Assembly (NCBI GenBank): GCA_001769275.1
Contig: MEOQ01000018.1
Location: 48,650-112,649 of the forward strand
Length of the DNA stretch: 64,000 nt
Source: Bacteroidetes bacterium GWF2_43_63
GTDB lineage: Bacteria > Bacteroidota > Bacteroidia > Bacteroidales > DTU049
Reading direction: 5' to 3'
Numbering within the stretch: position 1 is the first letter of the stretch; each line of letters begins with the position of its first letter. The position numbers and the translations under genes are program-made. The notes under the pieces were generated by a model. That model had not been told where the DNA came from. It saw only the letters and a list, made by a program, of their open reading frames with translations, and did no database searches. Of the stretch, positions 32,877-42,734 are shown one piece after another.

Positions 32877-34998
32877 AAAAGATACTACAGTTAATAAAAC
32901 GGTTTTCAGCAGAGCATTTCTGATTTATGCTCTGTCGGGAATTTTTACCATCGCCATCATCTACAAGCTGATTCACATTCAGTTTGTCGAAGGGGAAGAA
33001 CTGCGGCAAAAAGCGCAAAATCTTTCAGTGAAATTTGTCGACATCCAGGCGCGACGTGGAAATATTCTTGCCGATGACGGAAGCCTGCTTGCAACCTCGG
33101 TTCCACGCTTTGATCTGTTTGTCGATCTCAGCCCCAAAACAATTGATGAAAAACTTTTCAAAGACAGCATTGCTGCGCTGAGCAAACACATGAGCGAATT
33201 CTTCAAAGACAAATCTGCCGAAGAATACAAGACCCTGCTGAAAAACCAAAGAGCTCAAAACAACCGCTATTTCCGCATTGCAAGAAATCTTGATTTCTTC
33301 GACATGAAAGAAGTGGCGTCATTTCCCGTTTTTAACGCTGGCAGATACCGCGGTGGACTCATCGTTGTGCAGAACGACCGCCGCGAAATGCCTTTCGGTT
33401 TCCTTGCCAAACGAACCATCGGATATATCCGCGACAACTTCCCGGTAGGAATCGAAGGGGCCTATGAAAAAGAGCTGCGCGGCACCGATGGGAAGCAGCT
33501 CATGAAGCGTGTTTCGGGACAAAACTGGGTTCCTGTTGATGACAAAGCCGACATACTTCCGCAGGATGGAAAAGACGTAGTAACAACCATTGATATTCAT
33601 CTGCAGGATGTAGCAGAAACAGCGCTTGCCACACATCTTGAGAAACACGAAGCGCATCACGGTTCCGTCATTCTTATGGAAGTGAAAACCGGCGAAGTGA
33701 AGGCCATTGCCAATCTTCAGCGAATGCCCGACGGAGTTTATGCTGAATCATACAACTACGCCATAGGTGAAGCCTTTGAGCCCGGATCCAGTTTCAAACT
33801 AATGTCAATGCTGGTTGCTCTCGAAGATGGAAAAGTAAACCTCGAAGACAAGGTGAATACAGGCGACGGTTCATTCCGTTACGGTAAAAAAGAAGTGATG
33901 ACCGACTCGCACAAAGGCGGCCATGGGACCATCACAATCAGACAAGCTTTTGAACTATCATCAAACATTGGAATTTCGAGTACGATTGTAAAAGCATATG
34001 GTTCAAATCCTCAGCAATTCATTGACGGGCTGTATAAACTTGGAATCAACAAAACCCTTGGACTTGAACTCAAGGGTGAAGGTCAGCCCTATATAAAAAG
34101 CAGAAGCGATAAAACATGGTCTGCAACCAGCCTACCTTGGATGTCAATCGGCTATGAACTCCGAATGACCCCCATGCAGATTCTGGCCATATATAACGCA
34201 GTGGCAAACGACGGAGCACTGATGAAACCAATGTTTGTAAAAGAGCTGCAGTATGCCGGACAAACCGTGCAAAAATTCGAACCGGTTGTTCTCAATAAAT
34301 CAATTGCCAGCAAAAAAACCATTAAGCTGGCACAGGAACTGCTTGAAGGCGTGGTTCTGAGAGGCACTGCAACAAATCTTAAAAATGCAGTATTCCCGAT
34401 TGCAGGTAAAACAGCCACGGCGCAAATTGCCTCTTCCGGCGGCTATAAAAACAATGAGGGACCTGAATATTTCGCATCCTTTGTTGGCTATTTCCCGGCC
34501 GACAATCCGCGCTATTCCTGCATTGTGGTTGTAAACAAACCAAAAAAAGGACAATACTACGGAGGTTCAGTCGCCGGACCGGTCTTTCTTGAAATTGCTG
34601 AAAAAATTTATGCAACCCGCGTTGAAATGCGGCAGCAAGATACTGTTGATACTCCTGTGAAAAACGAACCGGGCTGCATATATTCGGCTTACAGCAAAGC
34701 CATCGACATGTATATGGAGCTTGGCGTAAGTCTTAAAAGTAAAGTAGAAGCCGAAAATGATGATCTGGTGTATATTAATCCGGGTTCTGATTCTCTCACT
34801 TACAGAGTGAGCAATCCCGACAAAGCCAGACTCATAAACCTGCGTGGAATGGCAGCTCCGGACGCGATCGCCTATCTTGAAAGCAAAGGCGCGGTGGTCT
34901 CACTTAGCGGTAAAGGCTGGGTTGCATCACAGTCTCCTGAACCCGGAACACCCATCAGACAAGGAATGAAAGTTAAACTAACGCTTGGTCCGCGATGA
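32869..34998 (+). CDS. ftsI: peptidoglycan transpeptidase FtsI (PBP3) with PASTA domain
   Basis: 709 aa from ATG 32869, overlapping ftsL by 8 bp. One N-terminal transmembrane helix (about 18-38), the PBP dimerisation domain (RRGNILADDGSLLATSVPRFDL in shortened form) and the transpeptidase domain with SxxK at Ser307-Lys310 (EPGSSFK) and SxN at 364-366. The third motif reads Lys514-Thr515-Ala516 instead of the usual KTG; see findings. The C-terminal 65 residues (LINLRGMAAPDAIAYLESKG ... LTLGPR) form one PASTA domain, common in Bacteroidota FtsI. Septal cross-linking enzyme of the divisome. Confidence 0.95.
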   Translation: MSKKDTTVNKTVFSRAFLIYALSGIFTIAIIYKLIHIQFVEGEELRQKAQNLSVKFVDIQARRGNILADDGSLLATSVPRFDLFVDLSPKTIDEKLFKDSIAALSKHMSEFFKDKSAEEYKTLLKNQRAQNNRYFRIARNLDFFDMKEVASFPVFNAGRYRGGLIVVQNDRREMPFGFLAKRTIGYIRDNFPVGIEGAYEKELRGTDGKQLMKRVSGQNWVPVDDKADILPQDGKDVVTTIDIHLQDVAETALATHLEKHEAHHGSVILMEVKTGEVKAIANLQRMPDGVYAESYNYAIGEAFEPGSSFKLMSMLVALEDGKVNLEDKVNTGDGSFRYGKKEVMTDSHKGGHGTITIRQAFELSSNIGISSTIVKAYGSNPQQFIDGLYKLGINKTLGLELKGEGQPYIKSRSDKTWSATSLPWMSIGYELRMTPMQILAIYNAVANDGALMKPMFVKELQYAGQTVQKFEPVVLNKSIASKKTIKLAQELLEGVVLRGTATNLKNAVFPIAGKTATAQIASSGGYKNNEGPEYFASFVGYFPADNPRYSCIVVVNKPKKGQYYGGSVAGPVFLEIAEKIYATRVEMRQQDTVDTPVKNEPGCIYSAYSKAIDMYMELGVSLKSKVEAENDDLVYINPGSDSLTYRVSNPDKARLINLRGMAAPDAIAYLESKGAVVSLSGKGWVASQSPEPGTPIRQGMKVKLTLGPR

Positions 34999-36449
34999 TG
35001 AAGCTACACGAAATATTGACTAGCACTGATGCCCGTGTTGTTCACGGACGCGATGACATCAACGTGAAAGGAATGACTTCCTCGAGCCGCGATGTCAAAA
35101 AAGGATTTGTGTTTTTCGCACTCAAAGGCGTAAAAACCGATGGACACAGTTTTATTTCTGACGCCATAAAGGCAGGTGCAGTGGCCATTGTCTGTACAGA
35201 TATTCCGGCAGATAAACTTGAAGGAATTACCATTATTAATACTGAAAACGGCAATGAAACCTATGCTCAGGTTGCTTCCAACTGGTATGGTAATCCTTCG
35301 GCTCAACTCAATCTTATTGGCGTTACCGGGACCAATGGTAAAACTACCACAGCCACCCTTCTATTTGAATTATTCAATAAAACCGGAATTAAGTCAGGGC
35401 TGATTTCAACAATCCGCTACATTGTTCCGGGCAAGGAATATCCTGCCACACATACCACTCCCGATGCACTTGTACTAAACCGCATGCTGCGCGAAATGGC
35501 TGATGCTGATTGTGAATATTGTTTCATGGAAGTAAGCTCGCATTCTGTTATTCAGGGACGCATACACGGACTGAAATTCACAGGAGGTATATTCACAAAT
35601 CTTACGCACGATCATCTGGATTATCACGGCACTTTTGCCGAATATCTGAAGGCAAAACAACTCTTTTTCGATCATCTTCCAACAACAGCATTTGCGTTGT
35701 ACAACAATGATGATGTAAACGGGAAAGTGATGGTGCAGCACAGCAAAGCAAAATGCTACAGCTACGCATTGAATCGTCCGGCTGATTTTAAAACAAAGAT
35801 AATTCACAACGCCATCACTGGGTTAGGGCTCAGCATCAACGGTACAGAAGCATGGTTCAAGCTGGTTGGAAGATTCAACGCTTATAATCTCACCGCCATT
35901 TTTGCAACCGCTGTTCTTTGCGGAATGACAAAAGAAGATGCGCTCATCACCCTGAGTTCGCTCGATGAAGTGGATGGACGATTCAATGTAATCAGGACTG
36001 AATCAGGTATTACGGGCGTTGTTGACTACGCTCACACACCGGATGCTCTAAAAAATGTTTTATCCACCATCGAAGAAGTGAATGAAGGTGGTGGTGATAT
36101 AATTACTGTTGCCGGTGCAGGCGGAGACCGCGATAAAACCAAGCGTCCGCTGATGGGACAAATGATGGCGCGATATAGTCAGAAAGTTATTATCACCAGC
36201 GACAATCCCCGCACCGAAGATCCAGCAACAATCATCAACGAAATAAAAAACGGTATTGATATTTCGGAAATGAAAAAAGTGGTTTGCATTACCGACCGGC
36301 GCGAAGCCATAAAGACCGCGTGTATGCTGGCAAAAAAAGGTGACATCATACTTGTTGCCGGCAAAGGTCACGAAACCTATCAGGAAATAAACGGCGTCCG
36401 AAATCATTTCAATGATGCCGAACAGTTGAACGAATTTTTAAAAATGTAA
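34995..36449 (+). CDS. murE: UDP-MurNAc-L-Ala-D-Glu:meso-diaminopimelate ligase MurE
   Basis: 484 aa, start overlapping the ftsI stop. Mur ligase architecture: N-terminal UDP-binding domain, ATP-binding P-loop [11 protein letters not shown] (about 108-118), central domain with [14 protein letters not shown] and [12 protein letters not shown], and C-terminal domain with DNPR at 403-406 ([10 protein letters not shown]). DNPR is the signature of enzymes adding meso-diaminopimelate rather than lysine, so the cell wall is predicted to be the DAP type. Confidence 0.96.
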   Translation: MMKLHEILTSTDARVVHGRDDINVKGMTSSSRDVKKGFVFFALKGVKTDGHSFISDAIKAGAVAIVCTDIPADKLEGITIINTENGNETYAQVASNWYGNPSAQLNLIGVTGTNGKTTTATLLFELFNKTGIKSGLISTIRYIVPGKEYPATHTTPDALVLNRMLREMADADCEYCFMEVSSHSVIQGRIHGLKFTGGIFTNLTHDHLDYHGTFAEYLKAKQLFFDHLPTTAFALYNNDDVNGKVMVQHSKAKCYSYALNRPADFKTKIIHNAITGLGLSINGTEAWFKLVGRFNAYNLTAIFATAVLCGMTKEDALITLSSLDEVDGRFNVIRTESGITGVVDYAHTPDALKNVLSTIEEVNEGGGDIITVAGAGGDRDKTKRPLMGQMMARYSQKVIITSDNPRTEDPATIINEIKNGIDISEMKKVVCITDRREAIKTACMLAKKGDIILVAGKGHETYQEINGVRNHFNDAEQLNEFLKM

Positions 36450-36453
36450 AGAT

Positions 36454-37719
36454 ATGCTCTACTATTTGTTTGATTTTCTTGACAAGCAGTACGATTTCCC
36501 CGGAGCAGGAGTATTTCAGTATCTGTCGTTCCGCGCCGCTCTGGCTGCGGCTCTCTCGCTCTTGATATCTCTTGTTTTCGGTAAACGCATTATTAATTTT
36601 CTTCGGAAAAATCAAATCGGCGAAGACATACGCGATCTCGGACTCGAAGGCCAGATGCAGAAAAAAGGTACTCCAACCATGGGTGGTATCATCATTCTTG
36701 CGGCGATTCTGATTCCTACATTGCTTGTTGCAAAACTTCACAATATTTATATTATTGTGATTCTGCTCGCAACGGTATGGCTTGGGGCCCTTGGTTTTGC
36801 GGATGATTACATCAAAGTGTTTCGAAAAAACAAAGCAGGGCTGCACGGAAAATTTAAAATTCTCGGACAGCTGGGACTGGGACTGATTGTGGGTTTCGTA
36901 ATGTATTTCAATGACAGCATTGTGATTCGCGAAAAAGTCGACACGTCGCAACACCTCACCGAAGCTGATGTACTCAACAAAGATTGCAAAAAAGAAGCTG
37001 CTGACTTTTTCAGAACCGACGAAATAAAATCGCTCAAAACCACCATCCCATTTGTCAAGGACAATGAATTTGATTATAGTGTTCTCACAAGCTGGATGGG
37101 CGATGCAGCTACAAAGTGGGGCTGGCTAATTTTTATTCCGATCATCATGTTCATCATTGTCGCAGTTTCGAACGGAGCCAATCTGACCGATGGGATGGAC
37201 GGACTTGCGGCGGGAACGTCCGCCGTTGTGGGAATTGTACTTGGGCTCCTGGCCTGGATTTCCGGCAACTTCATTTTTGCCGATTATCTGAACGTAATGT
37301 ATATTCCAAATTCAGGAGAGCTCACCATCTACATCAGCGCCTTTGTTGGAGCCATGATCGGATTCCTCTGGTACAATTCATATCCGGCTCAGGTGTTTAT
37401 GGGCGACACCGGAAGTCTCACCATCGGAGGCATCATCGCCGTATTTGCCATCATGATCCGCAAAGAACTACTGATTCCGATTCTTTGTTTTGTATTTGTT
37501 ATCGAATCGCTGTCCGTCATCATTCAGACTACAGTTTTCAAATATCGCAAAAAAAGATTCGGTTATGAATATGCATCTTCTCACCGTGTATTTCTTATGT
37601 CGCCGATTCATCATCATTATCACAAAAAAGGATTGAACGAAGTGAAAATAGTCAACCGCTTTATCATTGTCAGCATCTTCGCTGCCATTCTAACCATTGT
37701 AACTCTCAAACTGCGCTAA
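36454..37719 (+). CDS. mraY: phospho-N-acetylmuramoyl-pentapeptide transferase MraY
   Basis: 421 aa, the longer Bacteroidota form. Multi-pass membrane enzyme with [25 protein letters not shown] (catalytic Asp pair), [27 protein letters not shown] and the His-rich [11 protein letters not shown]. It transfers phospho-MurNAc-pentapeptide to undecaprenyl phosphate, making lipid I. The protein looks complete to its C-terminus ([10 protein letters not shown]). The next gene, murD, is truncated immediately downstream, so any deletion starts after this stop. Confidence 0.96.
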   Translation: MLYYLFDFLDKQYDFPGAGVFQYLSFRAALAAALSLLISLVFGKRIINFLRKNQIGEDIRDLGLEGQMQKKGTPTMGGIIILAAILIPTLLVAKLHNIYIIVILLATVWLGALGFADDYIKVFRKNKAGLHGKFKILGQLGLGLIVGFVMYFNDSIVIREKVDTSQHLTEADVLNKDCKKEAADFFRTDEIKSLKTTIPFVKDNEFDYSVLTSWMGDAATKWGWLIFIPIIMFIIVAVSNGANLTDGMDGLAAGTSAVVGIVLGLLAWISGNFIFADYLNVMYIPNSGELTIYISAFVGAMIGFLWYNSYPAQVFMGDTGSLTIGGIIAVFAIMIRKELLIPILCFVFVIESLSVIIQTTVFKYRKKRFGYEYASSHRVFLMSPIHHHYHKKGLNEVKIVNRFIIVSIFAAILTIVTLKLR

Positions 37720-37733
37720 ATAAAACCAACTAC

Positions 37734-38282
37734 ATGAAAATTGAAACTCTTGCACTGCAGGGAAAACACAATCTGAACAACAACATGGCTGCATCGGTTG
37801 CTTCCACACTGTTTGAATTCAGAAAAGAAACATTGAAAAAAAGCTTTCAGACTTTCCAGAAAACGGAACACCGGCTTGAGTTTGTGGTTAAGGTGCACGG
37901 TATTGCGTTTTGGAACGACAGCAAAGCCACCAATGTAAATTCGACCTGGTATGCGCTGGAAAGCATGAAAACGCCGATTATCTGGATTGCCGGAGGCACT
38001 GATAAAGGCAATGAGTACGACTGTCTGTTTGAACTTGTGAAAAACAAAGTGAAAGCATTGGTTTGTTTGGGCGCCGACAACAGAAAGCTGATTGAAACAT
38101 TCAGCCCGTATGTTGAAGTGATTGCCGATACTCACACAATGGAAGAGGCTGTTAATGCAGCATATCAGCTCGGAAATCCGGGAGATGTAGTATTAATGTC
38201 GCCCGCTTGCGCCAGTTTTGATTTATTCGAGAATTACGAAGACCGTGGAAAACAATTCAAAAACGCCATTCGCGAATTATAA
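37734..38282 (+). CDS. murD: MurD, C-terminal domain only (5'-truncated UDP-MurNAc-L-Ala:D-Glu ligase)
   Basis: 182 aa against about 440-450 for the family. It begins at the link between central and C-terminal domains (ALQGKHNLNNNMAAS, as in the GxHNxxN of Mur ligases) and contains the whole C-terminal domain: HRLEFV, FWNDSKATNVNSTWYAL, WIAGGTDKG and LMSPACASFDLFENYEDRG. Missing are the UDP-binding domain, the P-loop (GxxGK(S/T)T) and the central catalytic residues, so it cannot act as a ligase alone. The frame is open for several codons upstream of the ATG (NKTNY), as if the reading frame once continued. Only 14 bp separate it from mraY. Either an 0.8-kb deletion or an assembly collapse. Confidence 0.92.
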   Translation: MKIETLALQGKHNLNNNMAASVASTLFEFRKETLKKSFQTFQKTEHRLEFVVKVHGIAFWNDSKATNVNSTWYALESMKTPIIWIAGGTDKGNEYDCLFELVKNKVKALVCLGADNRKLIETFSPYVEVIADTHTMEEAVNAAYQLGNPGDVVLMSPACASFDLFENYEDRGKQFKNAIREL

Positions 38283-38284
38283 AA

Positions 38285-39448
38285 ATGAAGTTTTTCTCTG
38301 AACATATAAAAGGTGATAAAGTAGTCTGGATAATTGTACTCCTGCTGAGTCTGTTCTCCATACTCAGTGTTTACAGTTCCACCGGGTCTCTGGCATTCAG
38401 GTATCAGGGCGGGAATACAGAGTATTATCTTTTAAAACATGTTTTCACTATTGTCACCGGATTGTTCATTATGTATCTAATTCATAATATCAAATACACC
38501 CGGTTTTCACGAATTGCGCAGTTGCTTTTTATTCTCTCAATTCCTCTCTTGTTCTACACTTTGGTAAAAGGGACAAACGTAAACGATGCCAGTCGCTGGC
38601 TTACAATTCCCTTCATTGGCATTAGCTTTCAAAGTTCCGATCTTGCGAAACTGGCGGTCATCCTCTTCCTTGCACGATCGCTGGCACTCAAACAGGATAA
38701 AATTGACGATTTCAGAAATTCATTTGTTCCAATCATTTGGCCGATTGCACTCGTAACTGTTTTGATTTTTCCGGCCAACCTTTCAACAGCGGTTCTTGTT
38801 TTTGGAACAGCTATGATCATTATGTTTATCGGCCGCGTACCTATAAAATACATTGGTGCAGCGCTTGGAATTCTAATAGTGATCGGTGCTCTGGCGGTGC
38901 TCATAATTATGCAGTCACCCGGGAAAGGTCGTACCGGCACCTGGGCAAACCGCATTGAGTCTTTCTTTTCAGACGAAGAAGATGAAGGCGACTATCAGGC
39001 TCTGCAATCAAAAATCGCCATTGCCAATGGCGGAATAACAGGTAAATTACCTGGAAACTCAACTCAAAGAAATTTTCTGCCACATCCCTACTCCGATTTC
39101 ATTTATGCTTTACTGGTTGAAGAATGGGGATTATTTGGAGGAATATTTGTTTTATTGCTCTACCTGATTTTATTATATCGCGGAATTCGCATTGCGACCC
39201 GTAGTCCGGGATCCTTTGGCGCATTTCTATCCATCGGTCTCACCATCATGATTGTATTCCAGGCACTCATTAACATGGGCGTAGCTGTCAATCTGCTACC
39301 GGTTACAGGCCAGCCATTACCCATGGTCAGCATGGGTGGTACTTCCATCTGGTTTACTTGTATTTCGCTTGGAATTATTTTGAGTGTGAGCCGGAACAAA
39401 GAAGAAGAAGAAAAAAAGGAAATTTCAAATGAAAACACAAAAGCCTAA
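38285..39448 (+). CDS. ftsW: peptidoglycan glycosyltransferase FtsW
   Basis: 387 aa SEDS-family protein with about ten transmembrane helices. Signatures: SVYSSTGSLAFRY after the first helix, DASRWLTIPFIGISFQSSDLAKLA, and the C-terminal NMGVAVNLLPVTGQPLPMVSMGGTS with the conserved Gly/Pro/Ser pattern. It polymerises septal glycan strands together with FtsI. It starts 2 bp after murD and overlaps murG by 20 bp. Confidence 0.95.
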   Translation: MKFFSEHIKGDKVVWIIVLLLSLFSILSVYSSTGSLAFRYQGGNTEYYLLKHVFTIVTGLFIMYLIHNIKYTRFSRIAQLLFILSIPLLFYTLVKGTNVNDASRWLTIPFIGISFQSSDLAKLAVILFLARSLALKQDKIDDFRNSFVPIIWPIALVTVLIFPANLSTAVLVFGTAMIIMFIGRVPIKYIGAALGILIVIGALAVLIIMQSPGKGRTGTWANRIESFFSDEEDEGDYQALQSKIAIANGGITGKLPGNSTQRNFLPHPYSDFIYALLVEEWGLFGGIFVLLLYLILLYRGIRIATRSPGSFGAFLSIGLTIMIVFQALINMGVAVNLLPVTGQPLPMVSMGGTSIWFTCISLGIILSVSRNKEEEEKKEISNENTKA

Positions 39449-40553
39449 ATTCATATTCTCGGCTGGTGGTACCGGTGGGCACATCTACCCGGCGCTGGCT
39501 ACAGCCGATGCCTTGCGCGACATGCTTCCCGATGCAGAAATCCTTTTTATCGGAGCAGAAAAAAGAATGGAGATGGAAAAAGTACCGCATCATGGCTACC
39601 CAATCATCGGCCTTCCAATACAAGGGATTCAGCGTAAAATTACTTTGAAAAATTTTGTAGTTCCTTTCAAAATTACAATGAGTCTGTTGAAAGCAAGTAA
39701 AATTCTGAAACAGTTCAGGCCCGATGTGGTAGCTGGTTTCGGAGGATATGCCAGTGGTCCGGTTTTGCGCAAAGCAGCAAAAATGGGTATTCCAACTTTA
39801 CTTCAGGAACAGAATTCTTTTCCGGGTCTCACCAACCGAATACTTTCAAAAAAAGCAGATTCTATCTGCGTTGCGTACCCCGGCATGGAACAGTTTTTCA
39901 GTGCGGAAAAAATTACACTTACCGGAAATCCAATCCGCAGTGAAATATTTTCGCAAAGTATTTCATCGGAAGATGGAAGAAAGTTTTTCGGACTCGATCC
40001 GGATAAAACAACAATTCTGGCCATTGGTGGTAGCCTCGGAGCCAGGACAATCAACGAAACAGTTTGCTCAATGATTCCTGAAATCATTTCAAGAGATTAC
40101 CAGATTATATGGCAAACCGGAAAGTCCTATTCATACAAATCATGTAATAAAATTGATTTCGAAAAAAACAAAAACATTGTTGTTCAGGAATTCATTTATG
40201 AAATGCCGCAGGCGTATGCTGCAGCAGATGTTATTATCTCCAGAGCAGGAGCAATAGCCGTTTCAGAAATTGCAGCCGTTGCCAAACCCGTCATATTTAT
40301 TCCATCGCCCAATGTTACCGATGATCATCAGACAAAAAATGCGATGGTTTTTGTCAACCGCAACGCAGCGCTGCTGGTGAAAGACGATGCGGCTCGTGAA
40401 ACGCTTAGCACAACATTATTTTCGCTCCTTGATGATAAAAAAACAAGAAGTGAAATGTGTGAAAACCTGAAACAACTTGCCATGCCCGATGCGGCAAAAA
40501 GTATTGCGAAAAAAATTGTTGAACTCCGGGAAAAGAAACTGAATGAACGTTAA
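39429..40553 (+). CDS. murG: UDP-GlcNAc:lipid I N-acetylglucosaminyltransferase MurG
   Basis: 374 aa GT-B fold enzyme. N-terminal GGTGGHIYPALATADAL (lipid I binding loop), GFGGYASGPVLRKAAKMGIP, QEQNSFPGLTNR, second-domain GGSLGARTINETV and the donor-binding SRAGAIAVSEIAAVAKP with DDHQTKNA. It converts lipid I to lipid II on the inner face of the membrane. Overlaps ftsW and murC, indicating tight coupling. Confidence 0.96.
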   Translation: MKTQKPKFIFSAGGTGGHIYPALATADALRDMLPDAEILFIGAEKRMEMEKVPHHGYPIIGLPIQGIQRKITLKNFVVPFKITMSLLKASKILKQFRPDVVAGFGGYASGPVLRKAAKMGIPTLLQEQNSFPGLTNRILSKKADSICVAYPGMEQFFSAEKITLTGNPIRSEIFSQSISSEDGRKFFGLDPDKTTILAIGGSLGARTINETVCSMIPEIISRDYQIIWQTGKSYSYKSCNKIDFEKNKNIVVQEFIYEMPQAYAAADVIISRAGAIAVSEIAAVAKPVIFIPSPNVTDDHQTKNAMVFVNRNAALLVKDDAARETLSTTLFSLLDDKKTRSEMCENLKQLAMPDAAKSIAKKIVELREKKLNER

Positions 40554-41904
40554 GAATATACATATTGCATATTTTCTGGGCATTGGCGGAATCGGCATGA
40601 GTGCGCTCGCACGCTATTTCAATATGAATGGCGTGAAAGTCTCCGGGTATGATAAAACATCAACGCCGCTGACACGCGCGATTGAAGCTGAAGGAATCTG
40701 CGTTCACTACAATGCTGACAATACTGCTGTTCCGGCTGATGCTGACATAGTGGTCTATACTCCTGCAATACCGGCTGATTTCGAAGAATGGGAATTTATC
40801 CGACAGTACAATTTGCCTGTAATCAAACGCTCGGCAATGCTTGCCGAAGTTATCAACTCGCTGAAATCAATTGCAGTTGCAGGCACTCACGGTAAAACCA
40901 CCATCTCGGCCATGATTGCACATTCCATGGAACACATCGGGAAACCTTTTCTTGGCTTTGTTGGTGGTGTTATGAGCGGATACAATAAAAATATTTTTCT
41001 TCACGAAAATGCAGAATGGGCTGTTGCCGAAGCCGACGAATACGATCGATCCTTCCTTGCGCTCCATCCGCATATCGCTATCATAAATGCCATTGATGCT
41101 GACCATCTTGACATCTACGGAAAAATAGAAGAATTGCACAAATCGTTTTCTGATTTTGCAGCGCAGACAAATTCCGGTGGGCACGTTCTCGTTTTTGACG
41201 ATACGGATAAAGACAAACTAACTTTACCTTCGAACTCAATTCTATACGGCTTTAAAAATGTCAAGGGCTATTCAGCACGAAACATACATGTCTGCAGCGG
41301 CTGTTTTGCATTCGACGTTTATCTCGACAATCAATTGCTGGAAGGCGGAATTCATTTGCCTGCCGCCGGCAGACATAATGTTCAGAATGCAACTGCTGCA
41401 TTCGCGGCACTGCACATTGCAGGCTGCAATCCGGCACAAATAGCACAGGCGCTCGAATCATACCCCGGCGTAAAACGGCGCCTGGAGCTGGTTGCAAAAA
41501 ACGACAGAATAATCTATTACGATGACTATGCTCATCATCCGGCAGAAATTGATGCACTCATCAACACCATTCGGGAGTTATATCCTAACAAAACAATCAC
41601 CGGAATTTTTCAGCCGCATCTTTTCACACGCACACGTGATTTCGGAATTGAATTTGGAAAATCGCTTGCAAAACTTGATGTGCCGGTTGTTACCGACATT
41701 TATCCCGCCAGAGAAAAGCCGCTCCCGGGTATTGATTCGGATTGGCTTCTGAAGCTGATTCCAAATGATCAAAAAAAATATATTCCCTACAACAGAATTC
41801 CTGAAATCGCAGAGGTCTGTGCTGACGGCATTTTGCTTACCATCGGAGCCGGAGATATCGACGCACATATAGCAACCATTAAATCCTGCATTGAACAATC
41901 ATGA
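40543..41904 (+). CDS. murC: UDP-N-acetylmuramate:L-alanine ligase MurC
   Basis: 453 aa, full length. N-terminal YFLGIGGIGMSALARYF (UDP-binding), P-loop VAGTHGKTTISAMIA, central EADEYDRSFLALHP and NAIDADHLDIYG, C-terminal GRHNVQNATAAFAAL, KRRLELV and YYDDYAHHPAEIDA. It adds the first amino acid, L-alanine, to UDP-MurNAc. Its intact three-domain layout contrasts with the neighbouring murD. Confidence 0.96.
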   Translation: MNVKNIHIAYFLGIGGIGMSALARYFNMNGVKVSGYDKTSTPLTRAIEAEGICVHYNADNTAVPADADIVVYTPAIPADFEEWEFIRQYNLPVIKRSAMLAEVINSLKSIAVAGTHGKTTISAMIAHSMEHIGKPFLGFVGGVMSGYNKNIFLHENAEWAVAEADEYDRSFLALHPHIAIINAIDADHLDIYGKIEELHKSFSDFAAQTNSGGHVLVFDDTDKDKLTLPSNSILYGFKNVKGYSARNIHVCSGCFAFDVYLDNQLLEGGIHLPAAGRHNVQNATAAFAALHIAGCNPAQIAQALESYPGVKRRLELVAKNDRIIYYDDYAHHPAEIDALINTIRELYPNKTITGIFQPHLFTRTRDFGIEFGKSLAKLDVPVVTDIYPAREKPLPGIDSDWLLKLIPNDQKKYIPYNRIPEIAEVCADGILLTIGAGDIDAHIATIKSCIEQS

Positions 41905-42734
41905 AGCCGGTCTACAAAATATTGATCCTGTCGCTTGTCATCATTGCTGTGCTGGTGCTTCTCAAATTGTCGAAAGATAATTTTAAAAAGCAAAAAATCA
42001 GTCAGGTCAATATCATCATCAACACACAGGGAGGTCCCGAGCTGGTGACTGAAGAAGAAGTGCGTGGTTTGATTTCACAGGGATACGATTCTCTGACCAA
42101 GCGGCAGGTAGGAGAAATTGATCTGGAATGGATTGAAAATATTACCCGCACAAATCCTTATGTGCTGACTGCAGATGCGTTTATTAATATCGATGCAAGT
42201 CTGACTGTGGATATTCTGCAGCGAAAGCCAATCCTTCGGGTTTTCAATCAGAAAAACGAATCGTTTTTTATTGATTCAGAAGGCAAAATGCTGCCATTGA
42301 ACAGAGGCGCTTCTCCAGGCCTGATTGTAGCTGCAGGAAACATTCAGGAGCGTTTCCTTCCGTCGCAGTCTTATCAACATTTCGACTCAGTAACTTATGA
42401 CCAGACCAGAGTATTAACGACCATGCATAAAGTGTTTTTGATTGCTGCAGAGATTTCAAAAGACACGTTTCTCACCCGGCTGATCACACAGATTTATGTT
42501 GTCGACAACGCGCATTACGAGTTGATTCCAGTTATCGGAAATCAGAATATTATTCTTGGCGACGTTGATGGATTAAGAATAAAACTTCGTAACCTTCATC
42601 ATTTCTACAAAAAAGGTTACAGCACCATAAACTTCAACAAGTACAAAAGCTTTGACATCCGCTTTCACAACCAGGTGGTAGCAATTAAGAAAGTGTACGA
42701 AACCAACGAGACAAAAAAAGAAAACGATATATGA
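41901..42734 (+). CDS. ftsQ: cell division protein FtsQ
   Basis: 277 aa, overlapping murC and ftsA by 4 bp each. One N-terminal transmembrane helix (ILILSLVIIAVLVLLKL), then a periplasmic POTRA-like segment (VNIIINTQGGPELVTEEEVRGLI) and a FtsQ beta domain (ASLTVDILQRKPILRVFNQKNESFFIDSEGKMLP in parts). FtsQ scaffolds FtsB/FtsL at the division site. Divergent sequence as usual for Bacteroidota; position and topology support the call. Confidence 0.9.
   Translation: MKPVYKILILSLVIIAVLVLLKLSKDNFKKQKISQVNIIINTQGGPELVTEEEVRGLISQGYDSLTKRQVGEIDLEWIENITRTNPYVLTADAFINIDASLTVDILQRKPILRVFNQKNESFFIDSEGKMLPLNRGASPGLIVAAGNIQERFLPSQSYQHFDSVTYDQTRVLTTMHKVFLIAAEISKDTFLTRLITQIYVVDNAHYELIPVIGNQNIILGDVDGLRIKLRNLHHFYKKGYSTINFNKYKSFDIRFHNQVVAIKKVYETNETKKENDI

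Noticed and set aside
37116..37568. 150-codon open frame on the + strand within mraY
   Set aside because: It lies in another frame of mraY, whose own frame carries all family motifs.
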